Part shown: positions 22,384-32,408 of the stretch, one piece after another
How the letters are laid out: every line of letters starts with the position of its first letter
How positions within the stretch are numbered: the stretch's first letter is position 1
DNA from: Pohlia nutans
Taxonomy: Eukaryota > Streptophyta > Bryopsida > Bryales > Mniaceae
DNA: 64,000 nt
NCBI GenBank assembly: GCA_022496805.1
Contig: CM040106.1
Span: forward strand, 3,782,001-3,846,000
Reading direction: 5' to 3'
Translations under genes and position numbers: made by a program
Notes under the pieces: model-generated
Told to the model about the DNA's origin: nothing
The model's input: the letters and a program-made list of their open reading frames with translations, nothing else
Databases searched by the model: none

Positions 22384-23752
22384 CACTACAACAGATCCGG
22401 GATCCTGGGCATTGGTGGGGTTGGGTTGCCGGCTCCCAGGGGGTGGCTCCCGAAGTCACTCCCCTTCGTCACTGGAATGGCGGTACTTTTTCAAAAACTG
22501 TTTTTCTGTTCTGCAACCGTACCCCGCCAAGTGGTCGATTGGTAACAATGGTAAGTTGTTTCGGATGCTTGGGAATTCTTTCATAAACGCTGTGACTCTG
22601 CCATTTGTGGCAATAATTTTACACCGCGTCGGTTTTCTAACTGTCGTCAGTGCTTCCTTGGAGGTGGCACTTGGCAGACACAGCTTCCGTGTCAAGCTTC
22701 GACCTTTCCCAGTGTGCAATAGTGTGGGTAGGAATAATAGAATTTTCAGATGCTGCGTGATTCCAAATAATTCCGTTTTATTAAATTCTGAGAAAACATA
22801 ACAGATTCATTGATAGAGCCTGAGCAAACGTAGGATTTTTGTACTGTACAGACATGATTCTTTGCGCTACATAAAATGTGGCGCCGTAATCGATCAAATT
22901 CAAGCATGCATTCAAGAAGATATCGTGACTTGAGGAGCTCAATCACAGGACAACTCTACTTATATAGATCTACATTGACAAAACCCTGTCACCGCTTGTT
23001 GAATCCTACAACAATCAATACTCTTTCTCGATTGATTCAAGTTGAAACACGCCTGCATTGTCTAGATCCGTTCAGTTCTGCAGGATCGACAAACCGTGTC
23101 GACACCGGTTCCCCTGGAATGGTGGGAAACGTGTTCACCACCGTGTTGGTCGCCGAATCCCTGTTCGTGAAGATGAAGAGGTTGTTGTCCGGCATCAGAT
23201 GCACATATGGGTACAGATTGTTCGTTTGCACATTCACACACACAAATTCCTCTTTCCCAGCACGACATACCGAAGTTGATCGCTTCAACTGATGCAGAGG
23301 GTTTCTAAGCAAGCGTACGAACGAAACAATAGAAGGTATGCGCAACTGCGGCCAACGCCATGCCCCCCCCAACCCTATGACGGTGCCATCTACGACACAT
23401 GGCATTCACAGGCACTTATCTGCACAGGTTTTAGAAAGTTCTATTTTACGCTCTCCCGCCAACTGACTTTTTTCACATGCACAATTCATCTTAATAATAT
23501 CAAGCCGGTCACCATGCACGTAGGAGTGAAAAGGGAAGGTAAAACTCATGAGAATCAACTACGTCATGCCACCGCAACATGGCGACAGAGAAGTAGGGAA
23601 AAAAACTCTTCTCAACTCCCGGGAATGGTTCTTTAAAAAAATTAAAATACAGCACTCTCATTGGCCCCGTCTTCAGAGGAGAATGGCTCCTGGGGACGCT
23701 ACCCCCCTCCGTCACCTGCTCCAGCTCCCAGGATCCTGGTTTTGTTGTAGTG
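22384..23752. mobile_element. Non-autonomous CACTA (En/Spm) element
   Basis: The left end is CACTACAACAGATCCGGGAT and the right end, reversed, CACTACAACAAAACCAGGAT. Both then continue CCTGGG. A perfect 3-bp target duplication CAA flanks it (22381-22383 and 23753-23755). The element is 1,369 bp and encodes no transposase. It carries a host-gene fragment resembling glyoxal oxidase on the minus strand. CACTA elements are known to pick up host exons. Confidence 0.85.
23090..23405 (-). pseudogene. Captured glyoxal/galactose oxidase fragment
   Basis: A minus-strand open frame inside the CACTA element contains NNLYPYVHLMPDNNLFIFTN and then VVNTFPTIPGEP. This is the segment seen in plant glyoxal-oxidase/GLOX copper radical oxidases between the N-terminal beta-propeller blades, where family members read NLYPF followed by a LLPDGNLFIFAN-type stretch and a TFPEIPGG-type motif. 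Upstream DGTVIGLGGA also fits. Similarity ends right after IPGEP and the frame then stops at 23037, so only one small part of the oxidase is present. It is unlikely to make a functional enzyme. Confidence 0.65.
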
Positions 23753-23755
23753 CAA

Positions 23756-24176
23756 GTCCTGATTTTGGATTCTCTATAAGTGCCTCTTGATTTATTAATG
23801 CAATAGTGAGATTAAAAGAGCCATTACAATTTTCTGCACTGATTTTCTTTTCATTATGGAACGACTTCAATCTAGAACAGTGTTGAAGGCTGACTAAGTA
23901 TTGTATGTATTCACTTAGTAATCCGCTCTAATTTTCACAATACATTAGAAATGTACTGGCATTTGCATTTATTTATTACTCATAAAATATCACCCAACTT
24001 TATTTTGACGGTTACAGGTCAAGTAAGTTCTACGGAAATAGGTCACATAATTTTACTATAATTAGATGAATATTAAAATATTAACTAATTTAGGAAATTT
24101 TGACCAAGCTTGAACTACTTTCTGTGCTGACAAGTCCTGATTTTACCGCTCATCGCTCACTGCTCACGCAATCCCA
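23756..24176. other. Intergenic, nothing recognised
   Basis: AT-rich sequence after the CACTA element with no convincing exon or repeat boundary. Confidence 0.4.
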
Positions 24177-24470
24177 ATAATCACAAGGATTTTCCAATTC
24201 TTGCAAACTGTGGAGACTAAGACATGCTCCGTTCAAAGGTTGAAAACATGGAAGACAAAAGTGAAAATTTTAGAATCAAATGCACACTCACCTTCATCAA
24301 TAATCACAAGGATTTTCTAATTCTTGCAAACTGTGGAGACTAAGACATGCTCCGTTCAAAGGCTTGAAAACACGGAAGAAGAATTTGGAAATTTTAGAAT
24401 CAAGTGCAGAGTGACTCACCTTCATCAAGATTTACAAGGTTTTTCCGATTCTTGCAAACTATGGAAACTA
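24177..24470. repeat. Direct repeat of about 122-128 bp, two and a half copies
   Basis: AATCACAAGGATTTTC followed by AATTCTTGCAAACTGTGGAG and GACATGCTCCGTTCAAAGG occurs at 24177 and again at 24299. A partial third copy starts near 24429 (TTTACAAGGTTTTTCCGATT). Confidence 0.7.
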
Positions 24471-25074
24471 CGATACAGACGCTCTGTTTCACCGAAAACG
24501 AAATCGAAACAAGCGATTGGAATGGAGAATTGAGGATGAAATGCCCCTACCGTGTGTTTTTTTTTACACACCTGAAACACACGTTGGCGATGGAGAGGAG
24601 GTTGCTCATGTTGATGATGCTTGCACGAAATTCTATTCAGGGTGGCACCGTTGATTCTAACAATTGTTTAGTTCCCCAAAATAGACTGCTTCCCACCTGC
24701 ACAGACATCAAGCAAATCAACTACAGCCCCGCCGCAACAAACCCTAGCTCCCGAAACCACGAATCGGAGAGTCACAATCAAATTTACACAAGTGTGCAAG
24801 TCATACCTCTTGTCTCTCTTGCCGATGAAGCGCAGCTCTGCGCAGCCGCGACCACCACCACAAATCAAGCACAGCGAGCCTCCAGCGGTGAAAGAAGCGA
24901 CCCAGGCGAAAAACAGAAGCTTTGCGGTAAAAGCTTTGCAGAAGAAGTTCTCTCCATTCTACATTCTTCACCCGCGGAGGAGAAGAATGGAAATTCTCCA
25001 ATCTCCGTGAATGGGCCCTCCGCCATTCTCCATTCTCCGAGAATGGGAAGAAAGTGGTGTGACACCCCTACTGA

Positions 25075-25260
25075 AGCATCAGCAACCTTCTCCTCCACGC
25101 TCCGGGCTTCACCGGCAAACAGCAGGGGCGGCAAGCTGGCCAGCGTTCGTTCCACCTCCGCCAGCTTCTCGAGATCCGGGTAGTTCGGCTGCTGGAGAGC
25201 CACTTTCTTCTTCCAGCTATCAGGAGACCACTCGCTCGCCTTCGTAACTTCTGCCATCAA
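25075..25260 (-). pseudogene. Class II DAHP synthase exon fragment
   Basis: Minus-strand translation from the ATG at 25260 reads through SEWSPDSWKKKVALQQPNYP, then LEKLAEVERTLASLPPLLFA and GEARSVEEK. This matches the N-terminal conserved block of plant plastid DAHP synthase, the first enzyme of the shikimate pathway. The plastid transit peptide is missing: the block starts four to ten residues after the ATG. The match stops at VADAS, before the GGDCAE-type active-site region, and unrelated sequence follows. It is therefore a fragment, probably a mobilised first exon. The larger plus-strand open frame covering the same bases is a shadow. Confidence 0.65.
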
Positions 25261-27170
25261 TCATGTGCCACATCCACGTCAATCCGGGATCCATATCGCA
25301 ACAAATACTCTCAACTCTCGCAAAACCAATTGGCGGTACTAATCAGTTACCTTGTGGTTTTGATGCTTTTTTCTTGAATGATGGCTGCAGTGTTCACAGA
25401 CTCAGTGGCGTGCACAGCTCTCGGAACGCCTATGGACTGGGTTGCACGAAACCCTGGTGAGGATCAAGATTCAGCTGCTGCTCGGTAACGAGCAGCTCAA
25501 AATGCCGTTCTTCATTGATGTGCCTTCTGCGAGGCATCATGTACGTGGTGAGATTTACGAGGGCAGTGTGTTTTCTTTCAATCTTGATCTCGTATCTACT
25601 TGATGATGTGACGAGCAATAGTTTGTTGTGAAAATCGCTTTGCTAAAGTAGATACTTGCTTTCATTGTGCCCAAAAAAGAAGCAGAAAAACCACCAAGAA
25701 TTAAACTCATCGTTGTATCACACTGCTTTCATTGAAATATCTGACCCTACGTTGCAGTGGCTATGAAATTTGCACAATCGCATCTGCCTTCAGGATTAAT
25801 TCCAAGGGATCAGCGCCTGCATGTTCTCGACGTTGATAAAAGTCTGTACGGGCAGATTGATAGAAGCTTTGTCACCGGCTGCGTGGAGAGCAAGGAACCT
25901 TTGTTCATCACAGCATCATTCGCCTGTATGCAAGGGTGACATATATGACAAGCAGCAAAAATGAATGAATTCGTCTCGGCAGTAGCTTGGGGGTATCAAG
26001 AAGTTCACACGCGTTACAATACGAATATAATCAAACACAAACTGCTGCTTCACTTGAGAACCGCGCAATTGATGCAATATTATGGATAGTTTTATCGACT
26101 TAGGTGAGCCAAACTCATCCTCTTTGTCGATTTGTACATGAACCGATACAATACATACATTTATACCGGTTTTCATCTAGGCAAATGCCAGGGTACTTTA
26201 ATGTGCTGATTGACTGGGAAACCAATTCACACCGCAAAAATAGAACACCGGAGAATCGGTCTGTACGTACTCACGGGAAGTGACAGTTGTTAGCTTCTGG
26301 AGGCTGGAGCGGCCCACCGCAGCACGGCCAGCATACCAAGAAGCTTCAAGCAAATCGATCAAATCCCAGGGGATCGGATCAGTGCCGGCCTGCATGATCG
26401 ATCATGAAATTGATAAAAGTCTGTATGTACAAGCAGATTGGCAGAAGCTTCGCAACGAACCTTCGCTCGTCACATCATCAAGTGGATACGATGCCGCATA
26501 CAAATTTTCATAAGATAACGTGGAGCCCGGAGTCTCCTGCTGCAGCTCGGTACCGAGCAGCTCGATTAGGGGTTGCACGTAGCTCTTGCCTGAGTTTCAA
26601 GAGTACTCTCGAAGACACTTATGATGCTGCTCGGTACCAAGCAGCTCAATAAGAAGTGACATGTATCTCTCGCATGGGTGTGAAATTATTTGCCGAAGAT
26701 ACTTTTGATGCTGCTCGGTACAAAGCAACATGATTTTGGGTGACATTTAGCTGAAAAGATGCTTGGTACAATATATCACTAGTACTTCCCGAGACTATTT
26801 CAAAATTGTACTTGCTAGGACCTGTTCAAAAGTGAAGATGACCCATAACCTGTTTCAAAATTGCGAGTTAATAGTAAATTAAGACGCAATCGGTGATCAA
26901 TTTCTTCATTGTTTGTTGAACCTCATTTTTAAATTCAACGTTCAAGTTGTCAAAAGCTCGCAATAAAGAAATGAATATGGCCCTTGCAGTACGTGTTGAG
27001 GTAGTAGTTAACGGTTTAGTGCCTGGATCAGTTAACGGTTTAGGGTGGGACTCTCCAGCTGCAGCTCATTATCGAGCAACTCGACTCGGGTGGCAAGTAG
27101 CTTTCGCCTAGCACGGGAGTCTCCAGCTGCAGCTCGTTACCTACAAGTGGGAGTCCCAGGCACTGTTATG
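25261..27170. repeat. Region of dispersed CTCGGTACCGAG palindromes
   Basis: GCTGCTCGGTAACGAGCAGC (near 25466), CAGCTCGGTACCGAGCAGCT (near 26545), GCTGCTCGGTACCAAGCAGC (near 26630) and a decayed form near 26712 lie in repeat units about 85-110 bp apart. These also share GAAGACACTT/GAAGATACTT-type text. Further variants occur near 27070 and 27130. No gene is recognised between them. Confidence 0.5.
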
Positions 27171-27179
27171 CTAAGTCGT

Positions 27180-27680
27180 GAGAGTGTGGCATGACGACAC
27201 CTGGGAGTGCCGTGTCACGAGTCCCACTGTAGTGTTAGAAATTTTTTTCTCTAAATGTGGAGATTGCGGCATGACGAGACCCGGGGATACGAGTGAGTAC
27301 GTGTAGTGTGTGACGAGTGGTGCGTGACGAGTATGAGTGGTGCGTGACGAGTACAAGTGGTGCGTGACGTTGCGTAACGGTGCGTGACAAGTACGAGTGG
27401 TGGGTGTGGTGCGTGACGAGTGGTGCATGTGGTGCGTGACGCGTGGTGCGTGACGCGTAGTGTGTGATAGAGTACGAGTGGTGCGTCACGAGTCCCATTG
27501 AGTCCCAGGAGTAGTGCGTGACGAGTCCTAAGGAGTCCCGGGAGTGGTGCGTGACGAGTCCCATGGAGTCCTGGGAGTGCAAGTGGGACAATGGGAGTCC
27601 CATGGAGTCCCAGAGGTCCGAGTCCCGAGAGTACGAGTAGGACAGTGGGAGTCCCATGGAGTCCCGGGAGTGGTGCGTGC
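27180..27680. repeat. GTGACGAGT / GGAGTCCC minisatellite
   Basis: This GC-rich array is made of short variable units such as GGTGCGTGACGAGT and CCCATGGAGTCCCGGGAGT. The open frames on both strands (Thr/His/Ser-rich and Gly/Val-rich) are artefacts of the repeat. Confidence 0.7.
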
Positions 27681-28397
27681 CTCATAAGAGAACCAGCTCG
27701 TTACCGAGCTCGTGGTGGCAACCAACTCGTTACCGAACTCGTCATCACGACCCTCCTCCTAACCTCGCGAACTGTCCTATTTCGTTGTGACTTGCCCCAT
27801 TCCTGATCGTAATCTCCGTGATTTCTCAAGCCATATGTGGATTCCGTTTTATCAAAGCGGCCGGGGACTCGGAACGTAGTGACTATTGCTCCCCACGTCG
27901 TGACGAGTCAGGAAATGCACTTGGATGGAAGCGAGCACCAACACCATGTCCCACCACTTTTTCCCTTTGGACTGAGCCCCAAATTATATGGCCCGGGAGT
28001 ATGAGTGGTTCTGAGTGCGGGGCGGGCTCGTCCCGCTCTGTCACAAGGCGCCCTCAAAACCGAGTTGTGATTATAACTTAGAGCTTGTGATTCTAACCTC
28101 ATGTCTGACTGGAATTTTAGAATGCACCTGATGCAACTTGTCGTAGCACGTGATACCGGATACTCTCCTAGAACGCGCTTTTTTGTGTTAAGAGCGCTCA
28201 TAGAGGTGATTTCTGGGTTATCGTTCCGCGGAGATTCTGTGAAGTGGGAGGCTTTCAGATATTAGTCTGGGATGGTCGCTCCTACCCTGATACCACCAGC
28301 TAAATCCCTCTTTCTGTGCTAAAACAGATCTTCTCCCTACTGACTGATCCGGTCACGGCTAGATTCGGTTTCCTTCCAAGGAGGAAGTTTACATAAT
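27681..28397. other. Flank of the hAT-like element, nothing recognised
   Basis: Two more TCGTTACCGA-type motifs occur at about 27700 and 27726. The rest is moderately GC-rich with no convincing exon. It may share an origin with the sequence right of 38546. Confidence 0.35.
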
Positions 28398-28576
28398 CAG
28401 GGTTGTCATTTCACACGTCCTTGGACAAAATCACGTCCAAATTGACATCCGGACGTCCGAACGTATCGTCTGGACGCTCGGACGCAACGTCTGCGAGGTA
28501 AATTCCGAATTACCTCGGCGGACGGCTTTTTCATCCTGTCGGACGGTCAATTGGATGAACAACTAGATCGGACGCA

Positions 28577-29040
28577 ACTCTCTTGGAGGAGGCCAACGGA
28601 CGGCTAGGTGGATGGCGGACGGCCCAATTGGACGCAACTCTCATGGAGGAGGCTAACGGACGGCTAGGTGGATGGCGGACGGTCCGATCAGACGCAACTC
28701 TTTTGGAGGAGGCCAACGGACGGCTAGGTGGATGGCGGACGGCCCGATTGGATGCAACTCTCATGGAGGAGGCCAACTTACAGCTAGGTCGGATGGCGGA
28801 CGGTCCGATCGGACGCAACTCTATAAGAAGAGGGCAACGGATAGCTAGGTCCGGTGGCGGACGGCCGATCGGACGCACCTCTTTGAGAAGAGATCGAACG
28901 GCAATAGGAGGCGATGACCGGATCAGAAGTTGCTTTTGGAAGACCGCGGACGGCTTATCGGACGCAACTCTTCAAGCAAGGCGAAAGGAGGACGGGAGAC
29001 GACCCGATTGGACGCGCCAAGCGGACGGCGGACGGCCCAA
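28577..29040. repeat. 60-bp minisatellite in the left arm
   Basis: Units start near 28577, 28637, 28697, 28757 and 28818 and contain GGAGGAGGCCAACGGACGG, then CTAGGTGGATGGCGGACGG and a GGACGCAACTCT end. The last unit differs more. The plus-strand Gly/Arg/Asp-rich open frame over it reflects the repeat, not a gene. The equivalent part of the right arm (38080-38400) has irregular CGTCCG repeats but no clean 60-bp array. Confidence 0.8.
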
Positions 29041-29409
29041 GGGGACAGCAAAAGGGGTCAAGCTTTTGGAACTTGAGGTTTCTCAAAAGATTGAGTTTTG
29101 TGTTGCTTCACCTCAACTCTAATTTTGCTCTCCAGTCAAAGTCAACATTTATTTTAAGATTCTCCACGTTTTTCGAGGTCTGTCTTATGTACAAGACTAC
29201 AAATATAGAATGTTCCTATATTTAATGTGCTTTATATTGAATTCTCCGACAACTATACTTGTCGGAATGGAATCCATCTTCAAGTTGTCTCTCCCTTCTT
29301 ATCTTTCTCTCCGTTTCCCTACTCTTCGTTTTCCTTTGAATCCTTTCTCTTTGTTTAAAATTTGAAATTTGAAATTCTTGAAGTTCAAATTTAAAAATTA
29401 AAATAATAC

Positions 29410-30760
29410 CATATTTCAAATTATTGAATCTTTTTTTCTAAAAAAGTAGTAGTGTGTATAAAAACAAATATAATAAAATATACATACATATACATACATA
29501 TATATATATGTATCTATGTATGAAATTAGTAAATATGGATGAAATCCGGAAAAGCTATGAGTGTTTGACAACTTGTGTTGAAAAATCAATTCAGACTATG
29601 AGGAAAAGATAATAATTAAAAATAAATTTCATATTCATTTAATAAAAATTTAACTAGTAGAAGAAGGTACAAACGATAAAAAAGTTACAATTCATAATAA
29701 TATTGATATGAAATTGAAAAATACCAATTCCAATCATGAAACATTTATATAAGCAAGAAATATCTTAGTTGTGTCATTGAAAATGCTAAAAATTTGCATC
29801 AAAAATAAAATATAATATATTATTTAAACCATCCTTATATGCAAATTTTTGTTGTCATAGCTGTCATACAATTGCTAAAAATTATTGAATTAATTTTGAA
29901 AATATTTTAAAATTTTTAAATTATTGAATTCTTTTTTCTAAGAAAAGAATGTATATATATATATATATTAGTAAATATATAGATAGATAGAAACTCCGGT
30001 CCCTTTTTAGCAAGGGGCCAGCATGAATAAAGTGTCCGTTCGTAATGTCAATGACTCGATGCCCACTAGACAAGGGGACATTGGGACAATACAACTCTCC
30101 CCTTTCGAGGATGGACACTATAGTGACACACAATATTAGTTCCTAGCTAGCCACTAGTGCCTTGAAGATACCGGACATGGTATCTCCCCAAAGGACTTTG
30201 AGGTACCCATACAACAAGGTCCAAGAACCCCCCACCATAGTTGGGTGGACTATGATAGTAGCACCATGCCGGCATTGGGAATAGAACCCACAACCTCCTC
30301 ATTGGGGGCCATTAGTAAATATATATATGAAATCTGTAAAAGCTATGAGTGTTTGACAACTTGTGTTGAAAAATCAATTGAGAGCATGTGGGAAAAAAAA
30401 AGCTAAAATAAATTTCATGTTCATTAAATAAAAATATAACTAGTAGAAAGTAAAAATGGTATAAAAATACAATTGATTGTAGGTTTGATATGAAATTGGA
30501 AAAAATACCAATTCCAATGATGAGACATTCTAAGAAACAAAAATTTATCTTATTTGTTTTATTTAAAATTCAAAAATTTTGAGTCAAAATTAAAATTTCA
30601 TACATTAATTATACCATCTTTGTATGCAATTTTATTTTGTTATATCTTTCATATAATTGCTAGAAATAAAATTATTCAACATTTTATTTTTAATGTACAT
30701 CTAACCTACTTACCAAATGTTTTGAAATTTACAATAATTTAAAAGGGGATGCCCGCTATT
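29410..30760. repeat. Internal direct duplication of the element's AT-rich part
   Basis: About 29410-29920 and about 29920-30760 are direct copies: both start TTATTGAAT then TTTTTTCTAA and share GCTATGAGTGTTTGACAACT, ACCAATTCCAAT and ATATAATTGCT-like text. The second copy is split by the SINE at 29981-30310. The right arm contains a third copy in reverse. Confidence 0.6.
29981..30310 (-). mobile_element. tRNA-derived SINE candidate
   Basis: A 330-bp insert is bounded by a perfect 14-bp target duplication, ATTAGTAAATATAT, at 29967-29980 and 30311-30324. On the minus strand a B-box-like GGTTCTATTCC lies near the 5' end, about 25 bases in, fitting an RNA polymerase III promoter (GGTTCNANNCC). 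The A box is poor. The 3' end is a CTAT tetranucleotide run (AGATAGATAG on the plus strand), like the simple-repeat tails of plant SINEs. It encodes no protein and would need a LINE partner to move. Confidence 0.7.
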
Positions 30761-30898
30761 TCTATTTTGTTAAACGATTTAAATTAAATAAACAAATAAA
30801 TTGGAAAACCATACCTACATCAAGCAAGTATGCACAATGAAGGTAATTCTAACACTTATTGCAAATAGTTATTCTTGTTGGTTACAATAACTTCTTTG

Positions 30899-31217
30899 TG
30901 TTGAAGTAGGATGATTGCGTGGGCTGAAGTTGCTCATAGCCAATGCGCATTAGCTAGTATAGATGATGCGAATGAGCTAGAGTTGCAACTAGTGAAGTAG
31001 TACTAGTTAGAAGTAATGAGAATTGGGTCTCCCAAGTGATATGGGCTGATCCTAGTGTAATAGGAGTTGAGTATGGGCTGATGTCCCATATGGTTTGCCA
31101 AGGGGACTCCCTTGGGTGTGCTACTTAAGAGGGGCAGCCCGTGAGTAAAGATCATCTCTTTCCTATGCATTCCAAGTGTTTGTGTGAGGCTTTGGCATTC
31201 TAATCTAACCTTCAATA
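30899..31217 (+). repeat. 5' LTR
   Basis: It begins TGTTGAAG and ends CTTCAATA, an 8-bp terminal inverted repeat with one mismatch, so the ends are TG..TA instead of TG..CA. It should hold the promoter and polyadenylation signals of the element, though I cannot point to a sure TATA box. Confidence 0.93.
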
Positions 31218-31231
31218 GGTTATGGGCCCAC
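31218..31231 (+). promoter_or_regulatory. Primer binding site, half initiator tRNA-Met type
   Basis: GGTTATGGGCCCAC follows the LTR directly. It is the exact complement of the anticodon arm of plant initiator tRNA-Met (GUGGGCCCAUAACC) as I remember it, not of the tRNA 3' acceptor end. Drosophila copia is known to use a cleaved 5' half of initiator tRNA-Met in this way. The same priming is inferred here. Confidence 0.7.
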
Positions 31232-32098
31232 TCATGTGTTTTGCGTGAGTGAAAGATTAGATTGCTCGTTGTGTGGAGGTCGTGCGTTGGAGCGCTGATT
31301 TTGGAGTATTGGAGCGCTGATTTGGAGCTTTGGAGGGCTGAATTCGAGCTTTGGTGGGCTGATTTCGACATTGGGAGGTATTACAATCTTCCTACCTTTG
31401 AACTACGTGTTGGAGGGCTGAATTGGCACTTTGGAGCTTTCAATTGGTGATTCGGAGCTGTTGGAGCACTTTGGAGCACTTTTGGAGTTTATGCACGTCT
31501 ACAAGGGCTGAATTGGAGCTTTGGAGCTTATTGGTGCTTGTTGGAGTATATTGGAGCTGATTGGAGCTTATTGGAGCTTATTGGAGCTTATTGGAGATTA
31601 TTGGCTCAATTCGTGCTCAATTTGTGCACTTGTGTTGTTGCAAGGCACTTTTATGGTTTGAGGCTCTTAGGGTGAGTCTACAATCTGATTTTGGTATTGC
31701 AATTCTTGCACGAGGGTTTTCAATGTGATTAATGCCCTTGGAGTGCTCAAAATTAGAGTTTGGGTTAGTAAATGCACAAGAGGGTGCATTACATGTTGTG
31801 AGGCACTAGGGTGCTAATTTGAGTGGATTGGAGCAAAGGAGTGCGCAATTCACTTAGTTAAGGTGTTGTGGTAACATCTTGGGCATTTGTATTGGGAAGC
31901 ATCACGATTGAGTGTTGTGAGGTTGATGTGTAGCACAAAGGTGCTGATTTAGTGTTTGGAATAGCTTTGGGGGCATTGGAAGCACATACGTGTGCAATTT
32001 GCTTCACAATTCACAAAATTGTCAAAAATTCATAAAAACAATTTTTCTTAGCTTTTTAGGGGCTGATTTTTGTGGGGGTCCATACTTGAGTCAAGAAA
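31232..32098 (+). other. Copia leader with GGAGCTT repeats
   Basis: The untranslated leader of about 870 bases contains many copies of TTGGAGC, clustering at 31500-31610 as TTGGAGCTTA units of 10 bases. Short open frames here are repeat artefacts. It probably includes packaging signals, but none can be shown. Confidence 0.6.
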
Positions 32099-32408
32099 AT
32101 GGCTTCATTTGAGGGTGAGGGTCCTAAAGGTGTAGACAAGTTCGATGGAGTCAATTTCCACTTGTGGAAATTCAAGATGGAAATGGTCATGGCCGAAAAA
32201 GGAATTGTGGGAGATAGTTGACGGTAGCGAGGAACCCCCTTCGTCCGATGCCGAGGCTAGGGTGAAAACTGCATACACTCGGTGCGAGAAGAAGGCGTTT
32301 GCGATTCTTGCCCTCAATCTTTCTGATTCCTAGCTCTCTCATATTCGGTCGTGCAAGACTCCCACGGAGGCATGGGCCAAGCTTTGCAATATTCATGAGG
32401 CAAAGAGC
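32099..32408 (+). pseudogene. Start of copia gag, frameshifted
   Basis: An ATG at 32099 opens a Gag N-terminus with KFDGVNFHLWKF, typical of copia Gag. After about 34 codons the frame is lost near 32200 (one extra base in the AAAAAGG run). The original reading continues in the next frame, LWEIVDGSEEPPS, then meets a TAG at 32331-32333. The frame of the long polyprotein starts again after it. These two lesions separate Gag from its normal start. Confidence 0.75.

Noticed and set aside
24404..25183. 259-codon plus-strand frame as a gene
   Set aside because: It overlaps the DAHP-synthase fragment on the other strand and the direct repeats, and shows no domain.
27180..27680. Thr/His-rich proteins on the minus strand
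   Set aside because: They arise from the GTGACGAGT minisatellite and overlap one another in several frames.
28531..29122. Gly/Arg/Asp-rich repeat protein
   Set aside because: The 60-bp period is a multiple of three, so the frame stays open automatically; the array lies in a transposon arm.
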